A stretch of DNA of 64,000 bases from Solirubrobacter sp963837485. GTDB lineage: Bacteria > Actinomycetota > Thermoleophilia > Solirubrobacterales > Solirubrobacteraceae. The translations under genes and the position numbers were made by a program. The notes beneath the pieces are model-generated. The model was not told where the DNA came from and did not search any database. It saw only the letters and a program-made list of their open reading frames with translations. Positions 7,978 through 15,495 of the stretch are shown here, one piece after another (position 1 is the stretch's first letter; every line of letters begins with the position of its first letter). Location of the stretch: NCBI GenBank assembly GCA_963837485.1, contig CAWINP010000026.1:1-64000 (forward strand), given 5' to 3'.

Positions 7978-9336
7978 ATGTCCGCGACTCTGCCGTCCGC
8001 AGATCGCGTCGCCTCGCTGATGGAGCGGGAGCGGACGCGCTATCGGGAGCGCACGGCGCGCTCCTCCGAGTACTTCGCGCGCGCCGGCCGGGTCATGCCG
8101 GGCGGCGTGCCGTCGCAGTTCCAGAAGAACGACCCGTGGCCGGTGTACATCGAGCGCGGCGCGGGCGCGCAGGTGTGGGACGTGGACGGCAACGAGTACC
8201 TGGACTTCCACAACGGCTTCGGCGTCATGTGCGTCGGCCACGCGAACCCCACGATCGCCGCCGCCGTGAAGGCGCGGATGGATCTCGGCACGCACTTCGC
8301 GGCGCCCACCGAGGGTTCGATCATCGTCGCCGAGGAGCTGCGCCGCCGCTGGGGGCTGCCCCAGTGGCGCTTCACGAACTCCGGCACCGAGTCGACGATG
8401 GACGCGATCCACCTCGCGCGCGGGCTCACCGGGCGCGACGTGATCGTCAAGATCGAGGGCACCTACCACGGCCACCACGACGCCGTGATGGTGTCGGTCA
8501 AGCCGCCCGCCGATCGCATGGGGCCGCGCTCGCATCCGGCCTCGGTGGCCTACGGGCTCGGCTACGCGCCGGGGACCGAGGAGTACACGCGCCCGGTGCC
8601 GTTCAACGACGCCGAGGCGCTGGCGGCGGCGCTCGACGACTCCGTGGCCGGCGTGATCCTGGAGCCGGCGATGATGAACATCAACATCGTCCCTCCCGTC
8701 CCGGGCTACCTGGAGCGGGTGCGCGAGCTGGTGTCCGACGCCGGCGCGGTGCTGATCTTCGACGAGGTCAAGACCGGCGCGGCGGTCGCCGCGGGCGGCG
8801 CCACCGAGCTGTTCGGCGTACGTCCTGACGTCGTATGCCTGGCCAAGGCGATCTGCGGCGGGCTGCCGGGCGGCGCGGTCGGGATGACCGACGAGCTCGC
8901 GGAGCTGGTCGCCTCAGGCGCGGTGCGCCAGCAGGGCACCTTCAACGGCAACCCGCTCGTGATGGCGGCCGCGCAGGCGACGCTGCTCGAGGTGCTGACG
9001 CCCGGCGCGTACGAGTACCTGCACGCGGCCAACGAGAAGCTGATGGCGGGCTGCGAGCGCGTGATCGCCGAGTACGGGCTGCCGGCGCATACGGTCGGCC
9101 TGGGCTCGAAGGGCTGCGTCGTGATGTCGAGCGAGCCGGTGCGCGAGTACCGCGACTACCTGACGAACATCCACCACGACCTCACGAACCTCGCGTGGCT
9201 CTATCACATGAACAACGGCATCTTCATGACGCCGGGCGAGGACGAGGAGTGGACGCTCTCGGTGCTGCACACCGACGAGCACCTGCAGCGCTACGTCGAG
9301 GTCTTCGAGCTCTTCGCGCGCGAGGTCACGGCGTAG
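7978..9336 (+). CDS. Class III PLP aminotransferase, glutamate-1-semialdehyde 2,1-aminomutase-like
   Basis: A 452-residue fold-type I PLP enzyme. Seen are VMPGGVPSQFQ at the N-terminus, the cofactor-phosphate region NSGTESTMDAIHLAR, the PLP-ring Asp in IFDEVKTG, and the Schiff-base Lys in CLAKAICGGLPGG (about residue 290). TFNGNPLVMAAA follows and is close to the GSA-aminomutase pattern. These enzymes move or transfer amino groups on omega or beta positions. Because no heme genes are nearby and the C-terminus (LYHMNNGIFMTPGEDEEW) is distinctive, it is more likely a GSA-AM-like transaminase of unknown substrate than the heme-pathway HemL. Confidence 0.85.
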   Translation: MSATLPSADRVASLMERERTRYRERTARSSEYFARAGRVMPGGVPSQFQKNDPWPVYIERGAGAQVWDVDGNEYLDFHNGFGVMCVGHANPTIAAAVKARMDLGTHFAAPTEGSIIVAEELRRRWGLPQWRFTNSGTESTMDAIHLARGLTGRDVIVKIEGTYHGHHDAVMVSVKPPADRMGPRSHPASVAYGLGYAPGTEEYTRPVPFNDAEALAAALDDSVAGVILEPAMMNINIVPPVPGYLERVRELVSDAGAVLIFDEVKTGAAVAAGGATELFGVRPDVVCLAKAICGGLPGGAVGMTDELAELVASGAVRQQGTFNGNPLVMAAAQATLLEVLTPGAYEYLHAANEKLMAGCERVIAEYGLPAHTVGLGSKGCVVMSSEPVREYRDYLTNIHHDLTNLAWLYHMNNGIFMTPGEDEEWTLSVLHTDEHLQRYVEVFELFAREVTA

Positions 9337-9423
9337 CGGAGCGAAGCGAACCTCGCGCTCCGCCCGATACCCCATCGCCACTTCATCAATACCCCTGAAA
9401 GGCGTAGGGTCGCGCTGCGCGAT

Positions 9424-10233
9424 GTCACCGCGCGCCCGATCACCGCCCGCATCGGGCCGCTGCCGCGCATCACGCCGGCGCAGATCGACTGGATGCAGGC
9501 GCGCGTCGGCCGCTACCCGTTCGACCTCTACGGGTCGCTGGTGGTCGAGGCCGACCTCGGCTTCGCGCTGGAGACCCAGACCCTGGAGCTGATCGACACG
9601 TCGTGGTTCGACGGGTTCACCCAGGACGTGTGGGACCCGACGATGCTGCACGAGATGTCGCACATGTGGTTCGGCGACAGCGTGTCGCCGGCGACCTGGA
9701 GCGACCTCTGGCTCAACGAGGGCCATGCGAGCTGGTACGAGTTCCTCTACGCCGAGGAGAACGGGTTCCTGGAGGGCGACACCGAGGGCTACCCGGACGA
9801 CAACGGCTAGGCGGACTTCGACGACCTGATGAAGGCCGTCTACGCCCACGGCGACCAGTGGCGCCACGACGACGGCCCGGTCGCGCTGCCGGCCTCCGGC
9901 GACTTCGGCACGCTGTTCGCGTTCCAGCGCTACCACGGCGGCGCCCTGGTGCTGTACGCGCTGCGGCAGGTCGTGGGCGCGGCGACGTTCCAGCGCATCG
10001 AGCGCGCGTGGCTCGATCGCTACGAGGGCCGCTCGGCGAGCACCGACGACTTCATCGCGCTCGCCTCGCAGGTCTCCGGCCGCAACCTCGGTCCGTTCCT
10101 GCGCGACTGGGTCTACGGCACGAAGACGCCGAAGATGCCCGGCCATCCCGACTGGACGGTCGATCCGGTCGTCGAGAACGCGCCGACCACGCTGTCGGCA
10201 CCTGCCGCCCGCGCGGTCGCGCGGCGCAAGTAG
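9424..10233 (+). pseudogene. Decayed M1-family metallopeptidase
   Basis: Only the C-terminal half of an M1 aminopeptidase remains. Homology starts at about 9424 and runs through GRYPFDLYGS, ALETQTLEL, the complete zinc motif HEMSHMWFGD plus WLNEGHASWYE (H..H with the downstream E), and on to FLRDWVYGTKTPKMPGHPDW near the end. The N-terminal several hundred residues are missing. An in-frame TAG (9808-9810) replaces what is probably a Trp codon (TGG to TAG), and the same frame continues to the stop at 10231-10233. Upstream it follows the aminotransferase stop with no promoter, so it is probably silent. The remaining catalytic residues suggest recent decay. Confidence 0.8.
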
Positions 10234-10246
10234 GGCCACCCCCGCC

Positions 10247-10275
10247 ACGCCGGCGCCCCGCCGGGGCGCCGGCGT
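10247..10275. terminator. GC-rich hairpin terminator
   Basis: A 14-bp perfect inverted repeat (10247-10260 with 10262-10275) around a single C gives a very stable stem with an effective loop of three to five bases. It lies just past the M1 remnant and before the purine permease. No T-tract follows. Confidence 0.7.
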
Positions 10276-10316
10276 AATGGGGGATGATCTTCTGCCGAGC
10301 GGGTAGCTAAGCCCGG

Positions 10317-11699
10317 ATGGTCACGATCGCGACGGGCTCGGCAGTCGGGCGCAGGTTCCAGATCGGCGAGCGGGGGTCGACCGTGCGCACCGAGGTGCTC
10401 GGCGGCGTCGCGACGTTCCTGACGATGGCCTACATCGTCTTCGTCAACCCCGCGATCCTGTCCGCCGCCGGGATGCCGGCCGGTCCGGTGACGGTGGCGA
10501 CCGCCCTGGCGGCGGCGATCTTCACCGCGCTCATGGGCATCGTGACCAACCTGCCGTTCGCGCTCGCCTCGGGCCTCGGCCTCAACGCGGTGGTGGCGTT
10601 CGATCTCATCCTCGGCCGCCACCTCCCGTGGCCGGTCGCGATGTCGTGCGTCGTGATCGAGGGCGTGGTCGCGGTCGTGCTCGTGCTGGCCGGGTTGCGC
10701 GAGGCGATCATGCGCGCCATCCCGCACGAGATCAAGCTCTCGATCGGCGTCGGCATCGGCCTCTTCATCACGCTCGTCGGTCTGCGCGACGCGGGCATCA
10801 CGGTCAACGATCCCGCGACCGGGATCGGCCTCGGCGTGCTCACCGGCGGCCCGTCGCTGATCGCGCTCGCCGGCCTGCTGGTGGCGATCGTCCTGACCGC
10901 GCGAAGGGTCAAGGGCGCGATCCTGCTCGGGATCTTCACCGCGACGATCCTCGGGCTGATCTTCGGCGTGCTCGACGGCCCGGACAAGATCGCCGAGATC
11001 CCCAAGTCCGGCTCGTTCTCGACGATCGGGGACGCGCTGAAGCCCGCCAATCTCGCGGACGCGCTGACGTGGGCGCTCGTGCCGGTGATCTTCGTGCTCT
11101 TCATGACCGACTTCTTCGACACCGTCGGCACCGCCGTCGCCGTCTCCAGCGCGGGCGGGCTGCTCGACGAGCGCGGTCAGCCGCCGAAGCTCAAGCAGCT
11201 GCTGCTGGTCGACTCGTTCGCCGCGGCGGGCGGCGGCGCGATGGGCGTGTCGTCGGTGACCACCTACGTCGAATCGGGAGCCGGAGTGGGCGAAGGCGCG
11301 CGCACCGGGCTCGCGAGCCTCGTCACCGCGGGCCTGTTCGTGCTGACGATCTTCTTCGTCCCGCTGATCGCCGTCGTCGCGCAGGGCGTGCAGGTCGGCG
11401 ACGCGACGATCCACCCGGCCGTCGCACCCGCGCTGATCATGATCGGCTATCTGATGCTGCGCCTGGTCGCCGAGATCGACTGGTCGCGCCCGGAGGCGGG
11501 GATCCCGGCGTTCCTGGTGATCGCCTGCGTGCCGTTGACGTTCTCGATCAGCGCCGGCATCGGGCTCGGGGTGCTCGGATACGTCGCGGTCATGGTCGGC
11601 ACGGGTCGCGCGAGCCGGATCCATCCACTAATGTGGGCGCTGGTGCCGCTCTTTCTCGCGTTCTTCGCCTCGGATTGGCTCCAGGCGCACGTCTTCTAG
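10317..11699 (+). CDS. NCS2 family purine permease (AzgA/PbuG-type)
   Basis: A 460-residue integral membrane protein of the nucleobase:cation symporter-2 family, adenine/guanine/hypoxanthine branch. The opening TEVLGGVATFLTMAYIVFVNP is diagnostic of the AzgA/PbuG group. Further conserved segments are GLGLNAVVAF, the MTDFFDTVGTAVAVSS stretch with the substrate-site acidic residues, and GVSSVTTYVESGAGVGEGARTG. About 12-13 hydrophobic segments follow one another. Function: uptake of purine bases with protons. It overlaps the next gene by about 67 bp. No purine riboswitch is visible upstream. Confidence 0.93.
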   Translation: MVTIATGSAVGRRFQIGERGSTVRTEVLGGVATFLTMAYIVFVNPAILSAAGMPAGPVTVATALAAAIFTALMGIVTNLPFALASGLGLNAVVAFDLILGRHLPWPVAMSCVVIEGVVAVVLVLAGLREAIMRAIPHEIKLSIGVGIGLFITLVGLRDAGITVNDPATGIGLGVLTGGPSLIALAGLLVAIVLTARRVKGAILLGIFTATILGLIFGVLDGPDKIAEIPKSGSFSTIGDALKPANLADALTWALVPVIFVLFMTDFFDTVGTAVAVSSAGGLLDERGQPPKLKQLLLVDSFAAAGGGAMGVSSVTTYVESGAGVGEGARTGLASLVTAGLFVLTIFFVPLIAVVAQGVQVGDATIHPAVAPALIMIGYLMLRLVAEIDWSRPEAGIPAFLVIACVPLTFSISAGIGLGVLGYVAVMVGTGRASRIHPLMWALVPLFLAFFASDWLQAHVF

Positions 11700-12538
11700 C
11701 CGCGCTTGCGCTTGCGCTCGCGGCGGCCGCGCCCGCGCGAGCCGATGCGCCGACCGCCGACGAGACCGTCGCGCGCGCTCAGGCGCTCGGCGTCGGCGAC
11801 CAGGCGCAGCGGCTGCGCGAGCATTTCCTGCCCGGCGTGAAGCTGCTGGCGGGCGGCAAGGCAACCTTGGGCGCGACGAAGCTGGGCGGGAGACCGGACC
11901 TGCCGCGCGGCACGCACTGGCCCACCTGCAGGAGCGGCAAGCTCTCGTTCCTCATGCAGGTGCGGGTCGCCGACGTGCCGGGCGCGGGCGGCGCCGGAAT
12001 CCTGTCGGTGTTCGCCGATCTGCACCGCGACTCCGACGGACTCGTCCCCGTGGAGCTGTTCGCCGGCCGCGTGAAGCCCGGAGGCTGCGTTGCGGTGCTC
12101 CACAGCACGCGCCCGCTGCATCGCCGCGCGATCCCGCGCGGCGTGAAGATGCTGCGCGACACGCCGGTCGAGCTTCAGCCGACGCTGACCGTGCCCGGCT
12201 GGGACATCGCCGATTACTACGGCGTGCACGACATCCCGATCGATCCGTGGGGCGAGCTCATCAACGAGGCGACCGACGGCGTGCTGGCCGAAGATACGCG
12301 GTACACGCCCTACCACCTCCTCGCCGGCTGGTCGTGGTCGATCCAAGGAGACGTCGAGTTCTCCTGCGGCGACCGGCGCACGAAGGCTCCCGAGCGCCGG
12401 CTCCTGCTCCAGCTCGACTCCGACGACCGCCTGCGCTTCGCTTACGGCGACGCCGGCGTCTTCTACCTGACGATCACGCCGCAGGACCTGCGCGCCGGCC
12501 GCTATGACCGGCTGTGCGGCGAGTTCCAGGACAGCTAG
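11633..12538 (+). CDS. Secreted DUF1963 (YwqG-like) protein
   Basis: A product of about 301 residues if it starts at the GTG 11633, inside the permease gene; a TTG at 11675 is the alternative. Both give a signal peptide ending ..AAPARADA. The body matches the DUF1963/YwqG pattern: KLGGRPDLPRGTHWP, LSFLMQVRVAD, a middle WDIADYYG, then HLLAGWSWSIQGDVEF and LLLQLDSDD..FAYGDAGVFYLTITPQDL near the end. The biochemical role of this family is not established. The overlap suggests co-transcription with the permease. The stop lies next to the left end of the IS630 element, so the extreme C-terminus could have been altered by the insertion. Confidence 0.75.
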   Translation: MGAGAALSRVLRLGLAPGARLLAALALALAAAAPARADAPTADETVARAQALGVGDQAQRLREHFLPGVKLLAGGKATLGATKLGGRPDLPRGTHWPTCRSGKLSFLMQVRVADVPGAGGAGILSVFADLHRDSDGLVPVELFAGRVKPGGCVAVLHSTRPLHRRAIPRGVKMLRDTPVELQPTLTVPGWDIADYYGVHDIPIDPWGELINEATDGVLAEDTRYTPYHLLAGWSWSIQGDVEFSCGDRRTKAPERRLLLQLDSDDRLRFAYGDAGVFYLTITPQDLRAGRYDRLCGEFQDS

Positions 12539-13475
12539 TGTCCTGATGGTTTAATTCGGTTGCAGTCGGGGAAGGTGCGGTGGCATGCCGTCTTCTGTTG
12601 CTGTTGGGATCGAGTTGACCGATGACGAGCGCGCCCAGCTGGAGCGCTGGGCGCGGCGGCGGACGACCGCGCAGGTGTTGGCGTTGCGGTCACGGATCGT
12701 GTTGCTGGCGGCCGCGGGGTTGAAGAACACCGAGATCGCCGAGCACTTGGGGACCGGGCGTCCGATGGTCACCAAGTGGCGCAACCGGTTCGCCGAGCAC
12801 GGGCTCGACGGGCTCTCGGATGAGCCGCGGCCGGGGCGGCCGCGGACGATCACCGATGCGCAGGTCGAAGAGGTGATCGTGCGCACGCTGGAGACCACGC
12901 CCAAGGACGCGACGCACTGGTCGACGCGCTCGATGGCGGCCGAGGTTGGCTGACTCAGAACGCGGTGCTGCGGATCTGGCAGGCGTTCGGGCTCCAGCCG
13001 CACCGCCAGGAGACGTTCAGGCTCTCCAAGGATCCGTTGTTCGTCGAGAAGGTGCACGACATCGTCGGGCTGTATCTGAACCCGCCCGAGCGCGCGGTCG
13101 TGCTGTGCGTCGATGAGAAGTCCCAGATCCAGGCGCTCGATCGCACGGCGCCGATCCTGCCGCTGCTGCCCGGGACGCCCGAGCGCGCCACCCACGACTA
13201 CAAGCGCCACGGCACCTCCAGCCTCTACGCCGCGCTGGACCTCACCACCGGCAGGGTGCTCGGCAAGCTGCACTCGCGCCACCGCGCGATCGAGTTCAAG
13301 CAGTTCCTGCAAACGATCGACCGCGAAGTCCCCGCGCATCTCGACGTCCACCCTCGTGCTCGACAACAGCAGCACGCACAAGACGCCCGCGATCAAGCGC
13401 TGGCTGGCCGCGCACCCGCGGTTCGTGTTGCACTTCACGCCCACTTCCAGCTCGTTTGCGCAGCCCGCGCTTGAC
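12539..13475 (+). mobile_element. Degenerate IS630-family insertion sequence
   Basis: The element is defined by its transposase remnant. The left end lies between the DUF1963 stop and the transposase start; IS630 elements insert at TA, and a TA is present within the TAG stop at 12536-12538. No matching right terminal inverted repeat is found in the following 250 bp, and transposase homology stops abruptly near 13465. The right end is therefore lost, and the element should be immobile. Confidence 0.7.
12585..13475 (+). pseudogene. IS630-family transposase, frameshifted and truncated
   Basis: The first frame (12585-12953) encodes an HTH N-terminus: LERWARRRTTAQVLALRSRI, LKNTEIAEHLG, VTKWRNRFAEHGLDGL, DEPRPGRPRTI. 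A one-base lesion near 12950 moves the continuation (LRIWQAFGLQPHRQETF, then VVLCVDEKSQIQALDRTAP with the first catalytic Asp) to a second frame. An extra C near 13353 moves the rest (TLVLDNSSTHKTPAIKRWL with the second Asp, HFTPTSSS) to a third frame. The normal continuation WLNLVERWF with the catalytic Glu is replaced by unrelated sequence, so the DDE triad is incomplete. Confidence 0.88.
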
Positions 13476-13828
13476 TGCCCGGCGTTGAGAGCTCGGTTCG
13501 GGTTGTGGTTGTAGGGCAACGGCGGGCGGGTGAGGAGGGGGTGCGGGTTGGAATCGATCATCCGCGCGGCGCTCAAGGAATCCGGCGTGGAGTTTGTCGG
13601 CCATAGCACCACTAACTCGACGCGGACAGGCAGCCTGCCTATTGGTCATGGTTGATCGCGCTCGTTTGCCGCCCCTGGATGATCGTCTCTGGTCAGGCTG
13701 CCTCCTTTACTGGCGCAGTTGACGTTCGCCGGACCCCGTCCGCGCCGTATCACGGCGACCCGCCGCCGTGGACGCTCGCCGGCGCCGCGCCGGCGAGCTA
13801 CCAGCCGGCCCCGGGGCCACTGGCCGCT
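13476..13828. other. Intergenic region after the IS remnant
   Basis: About 350 bp without a supportable gene. A short plus-strand frame near 13547-13655 reads ESIIRAALKESGVEFVGHS, which faintly resembles the tail of an HTH regulator, but it has no domain and no context, so it is not called. The right part carries the hairpin at 13774-13798. The abrupt change after the transposase remnant suggests a deletion or recombination junction near 13465-13480. Confidence 0.5.
13774..13798 (-). terminator. Hairpin terminator of the GMC oxidoreductase gene
   Basis: The arms GCTCGCCGGC (13774-13783) and GCCGGCGAGC (13789-13798) pair perfectly around a five-base loop. The hairpin lies 31 bases past the minus-strand stop at 13829. 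Confidence 0.6.
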
Positions 13829-15457
13829 CTAGCCGCGAGGCGAGATGTGGCTCATCGCGTGCTCGGCCAGCGCCGTGATCGTGAGGCTCGGGTTGACGCC
13901 GACGTTCGCCGGCACCGCCGCGCCGTCGCAGACGAGCAGGTTCTCGTAGCCGAACACTCGGGCGCGCGAGTCGATCACGCCTGACGAGGGATCCGCTCCG
14001 ATCACCGCCCCGCCGAGGATGTGCGCCGTCGACGGGATGTTGCCGACCGCCTCCATCATCGAGCTCTGCGCGATCCCGCCGGTGCGCTCCGCGAGCCACT
14101 GCGCGAACGCGTTGGCGACCGGGATGAACGTCGGGTTCGGCCGCTCCGGATCCTGCTCGGTGCGCATGTGCACCTTCCCCCGACGCCCCGGCCGCGCGCG
14201 CAGCGCGATCGCGTTGTCGAGCGACTGCATGACCAGCACGATCACCGTCCGCTTCGACCACCCGCGCGGGTTCAGCGTGCGCGCGAAGAGCACCGGATGG
14301 CGCACGGCGGCGCCGAGCAGCTTCAGCGGCCGCGTGACGCGCGTGCCGTCGCCGACCAGCAGCGTGAACAGCGGTGAAGTCCCGTCGCCCGCGTCGCCGT
14401 AGACCACGGTCTCGATGTGCGTGTCCGGGTCGGGGTAGATCGAGCCCGTGATCGCCACCCGGCGCGTGAGGTCGTCGGAGCCCGGCGGAAGCGTCACCGC
14501 GAGGATCGACTCCGAGTTCGTCCGCACCAGCTCCCCCAATCGCGCGGACAGCCGCGGCAGCGAGCCGTTCAGCCGGCACGCCTGCAGCAGCCGGTTCGTC
14601 CCGAGCGCGCCCGCCGCCACGACCACGCATCGCGCGGTCAGCACCTGGCGGTCGCGCCGCAGCCACGCGCCCGAGCGCTCGGTCGTCACCGCATAGCCGT
14701 CGGACCCGTCGGCCGCGCCCAGTGGGCGGATGTCGACCACCGTGCGCTCCGGCAGCACGCGCGCGCCCGTGCGCTCGGCGAACCAGAGGTAGTTCTTGAC
14801 GAGCGTGTTCTTCGCGCCCACCGGGCAGCCGACCATGCAGCGCCCGCAGCGGGTGCAGCCCGTCCGGTCCGGCCCGGCGCCGCCGAAGAACGGGTCCGGC
14901 ACCGTCACGCCCGGCTCGCCCAGGAACACGCCCACGCGCGTCTTCGCGTACGTGTCCGGGACGCCGATCTCTCCCGCATACGCGCGCAGGTGGTCGTCGG
15001 CCGGGTCGTCCTGGTCGTACGGGACGACGCCGAGCATCCGCTCCGCCTCGTCGTAGTGCGGCGCGAGCGCGACCTGCCAGTCCTCCAGGTCGCGCCACTG
15101 GGCGTCCTCATAGAACCGCGCCGGCGCGCGGTAGAGCGTGTTCGCATAGACCAGCGAGCCGCCGCCGACCCCCGCGCCGCTGACGATCGCGACGTCCTTG
15201 AAGATCGTCAGCCGGAAGATCCCGCGCAGGCCCAGCCCGGGCGCGAACCAGTAGCGCCGTAGGTCCCAGGCCGACTTGGGCAGCTCGTCGTCCGCGAACC
15301 GCCGTCCCGCCTCCAGCAGCCCGACCGAGTAGCCCTTCTGCGCCAGGCGGAGCGCGCTGACGCTCCCGCCGAAGCCGGAGCCCACCACGAGCCAGTCAAA
15401 GTCCACCGGCCCCAAGCTAACCGAAGCAGACAGGCCGATGTGTGAGGTAGGAACCAT
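13829..15457 (-). CDS. GMC-family FAD oxidoreductase (cholesterol-oxidase-like)
   Basis: A 542-residue flavoprotein. The N-terminal dinucleotide-binding motif WLVVGSGFGGSVSALRLAQKGY sits near residue 22, followed by LLEAGRRF and the GMC signature GAGVGGGSLVYANT. A Cys cluster CTRCGRCMVGC with KNTL follows, as in the ChoD-type branch of the family. The C-terminal part has STAHILGGAVIGADPSSGVID, the His-containing FAD/active-site region, and VNPSLTITALAEHA. Such enzymes oxidise sterol or other alcohols. The ATG at 15457 is used; a GTG at 15406 (VDFDWLVVGSG) fits the family N-terminus equally well. The gene is divergent from the repeat-protein gene. Confidence 0.88.
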   Translation of the reverse strand: MVPTSHIGLSASVSLGPVDFDWLVVGSGFGGSVSALRLAQKGYSVGLLEAGRRFADDELPKSAWDLRRYWFAPGLGLRGIFRLTIFKDVAIVSGAGVGGGSLVYANTLYRAPARFYEDAQWRDLEDWQVALAPHYDEAERMLGVVPYDQDDPADDHLRAYAGEIGVPDTYAKTRVGVFLGEPGVTVPDPFFGGAGPDRTGCTRCGRCMVGCPVGAKNTLVKNYLWFAERTGARVLPERTVVDIRPLGAADGSDGYAVTTERSGAWLRRDRQVLTARCVVVAAGALGTNRLLQACRLNGSLPRLSARLGELVRTNSESILAVTLPPGSDDLTRRVAITGSIYPDPDTHIETVVYGDAGDGTSPLFTLLVGDGTRVTRPLKLLGAAVRHPVLFARTLNPRGWSKRTVIVLVMQSLDNAIALRARPGRRGKVHMRTEQDPERPNPTFIPVANAFAQWLAERTGGIAQSSMMEAVGNIPSTAHILGGAVIGADPSSGVIDSRARVFGYENLLVCDGAAVPANVGVNPSLTITALAEHAMSHISPRG

Positions 15458-15486
15458 TGACCGGACGAGGTTCCGCGGAGTAATTT
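15457..15486 (+). promoter_or_regulatory. Sigma70-like promoter of the propeller-protein gene
   Basis: TTGACC (15457-15462), an 18-base spacer, then TAATTT (15481-15486), nine bases before the ATG at 15496. This is the best-matched vegetative-type promoter seen in the window. Its -35 box overlaps the start codon of the divergent GMC gene. Confidence 0.55.
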
Positions 15487-15495
15487 CCCGCGAGC

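Noticed and set aside
7805..8020. Small frame within the inverted-repeat element
   Set aside because: It lies across both repeat arms and runs into the aminotransferase start in another frame; no protein-like features. The DNA symmetry explains the open frame.
10276..10316. Purine riboswitch before the NCS2 permease
   Set aside because: The 41-base leader after the terminator is too short and lacks the conserved loop sequences of purine aptamers.
13547..13655. Short frame ESIIRAALKESGVEF resembling an HTH-regulator tail
   Set aside because: Too short, no helix-turn-helix part and no start context; treated as chance or an unrecognisable remnant.
14835..14880. CTRCGRCMVGC cluster in the GMC oxidoreductase as a possible new iron-sulfur fusion
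   Set aside because: This Cys pattern is common in the ChoD-like branch of the GMC family and is not unusual.
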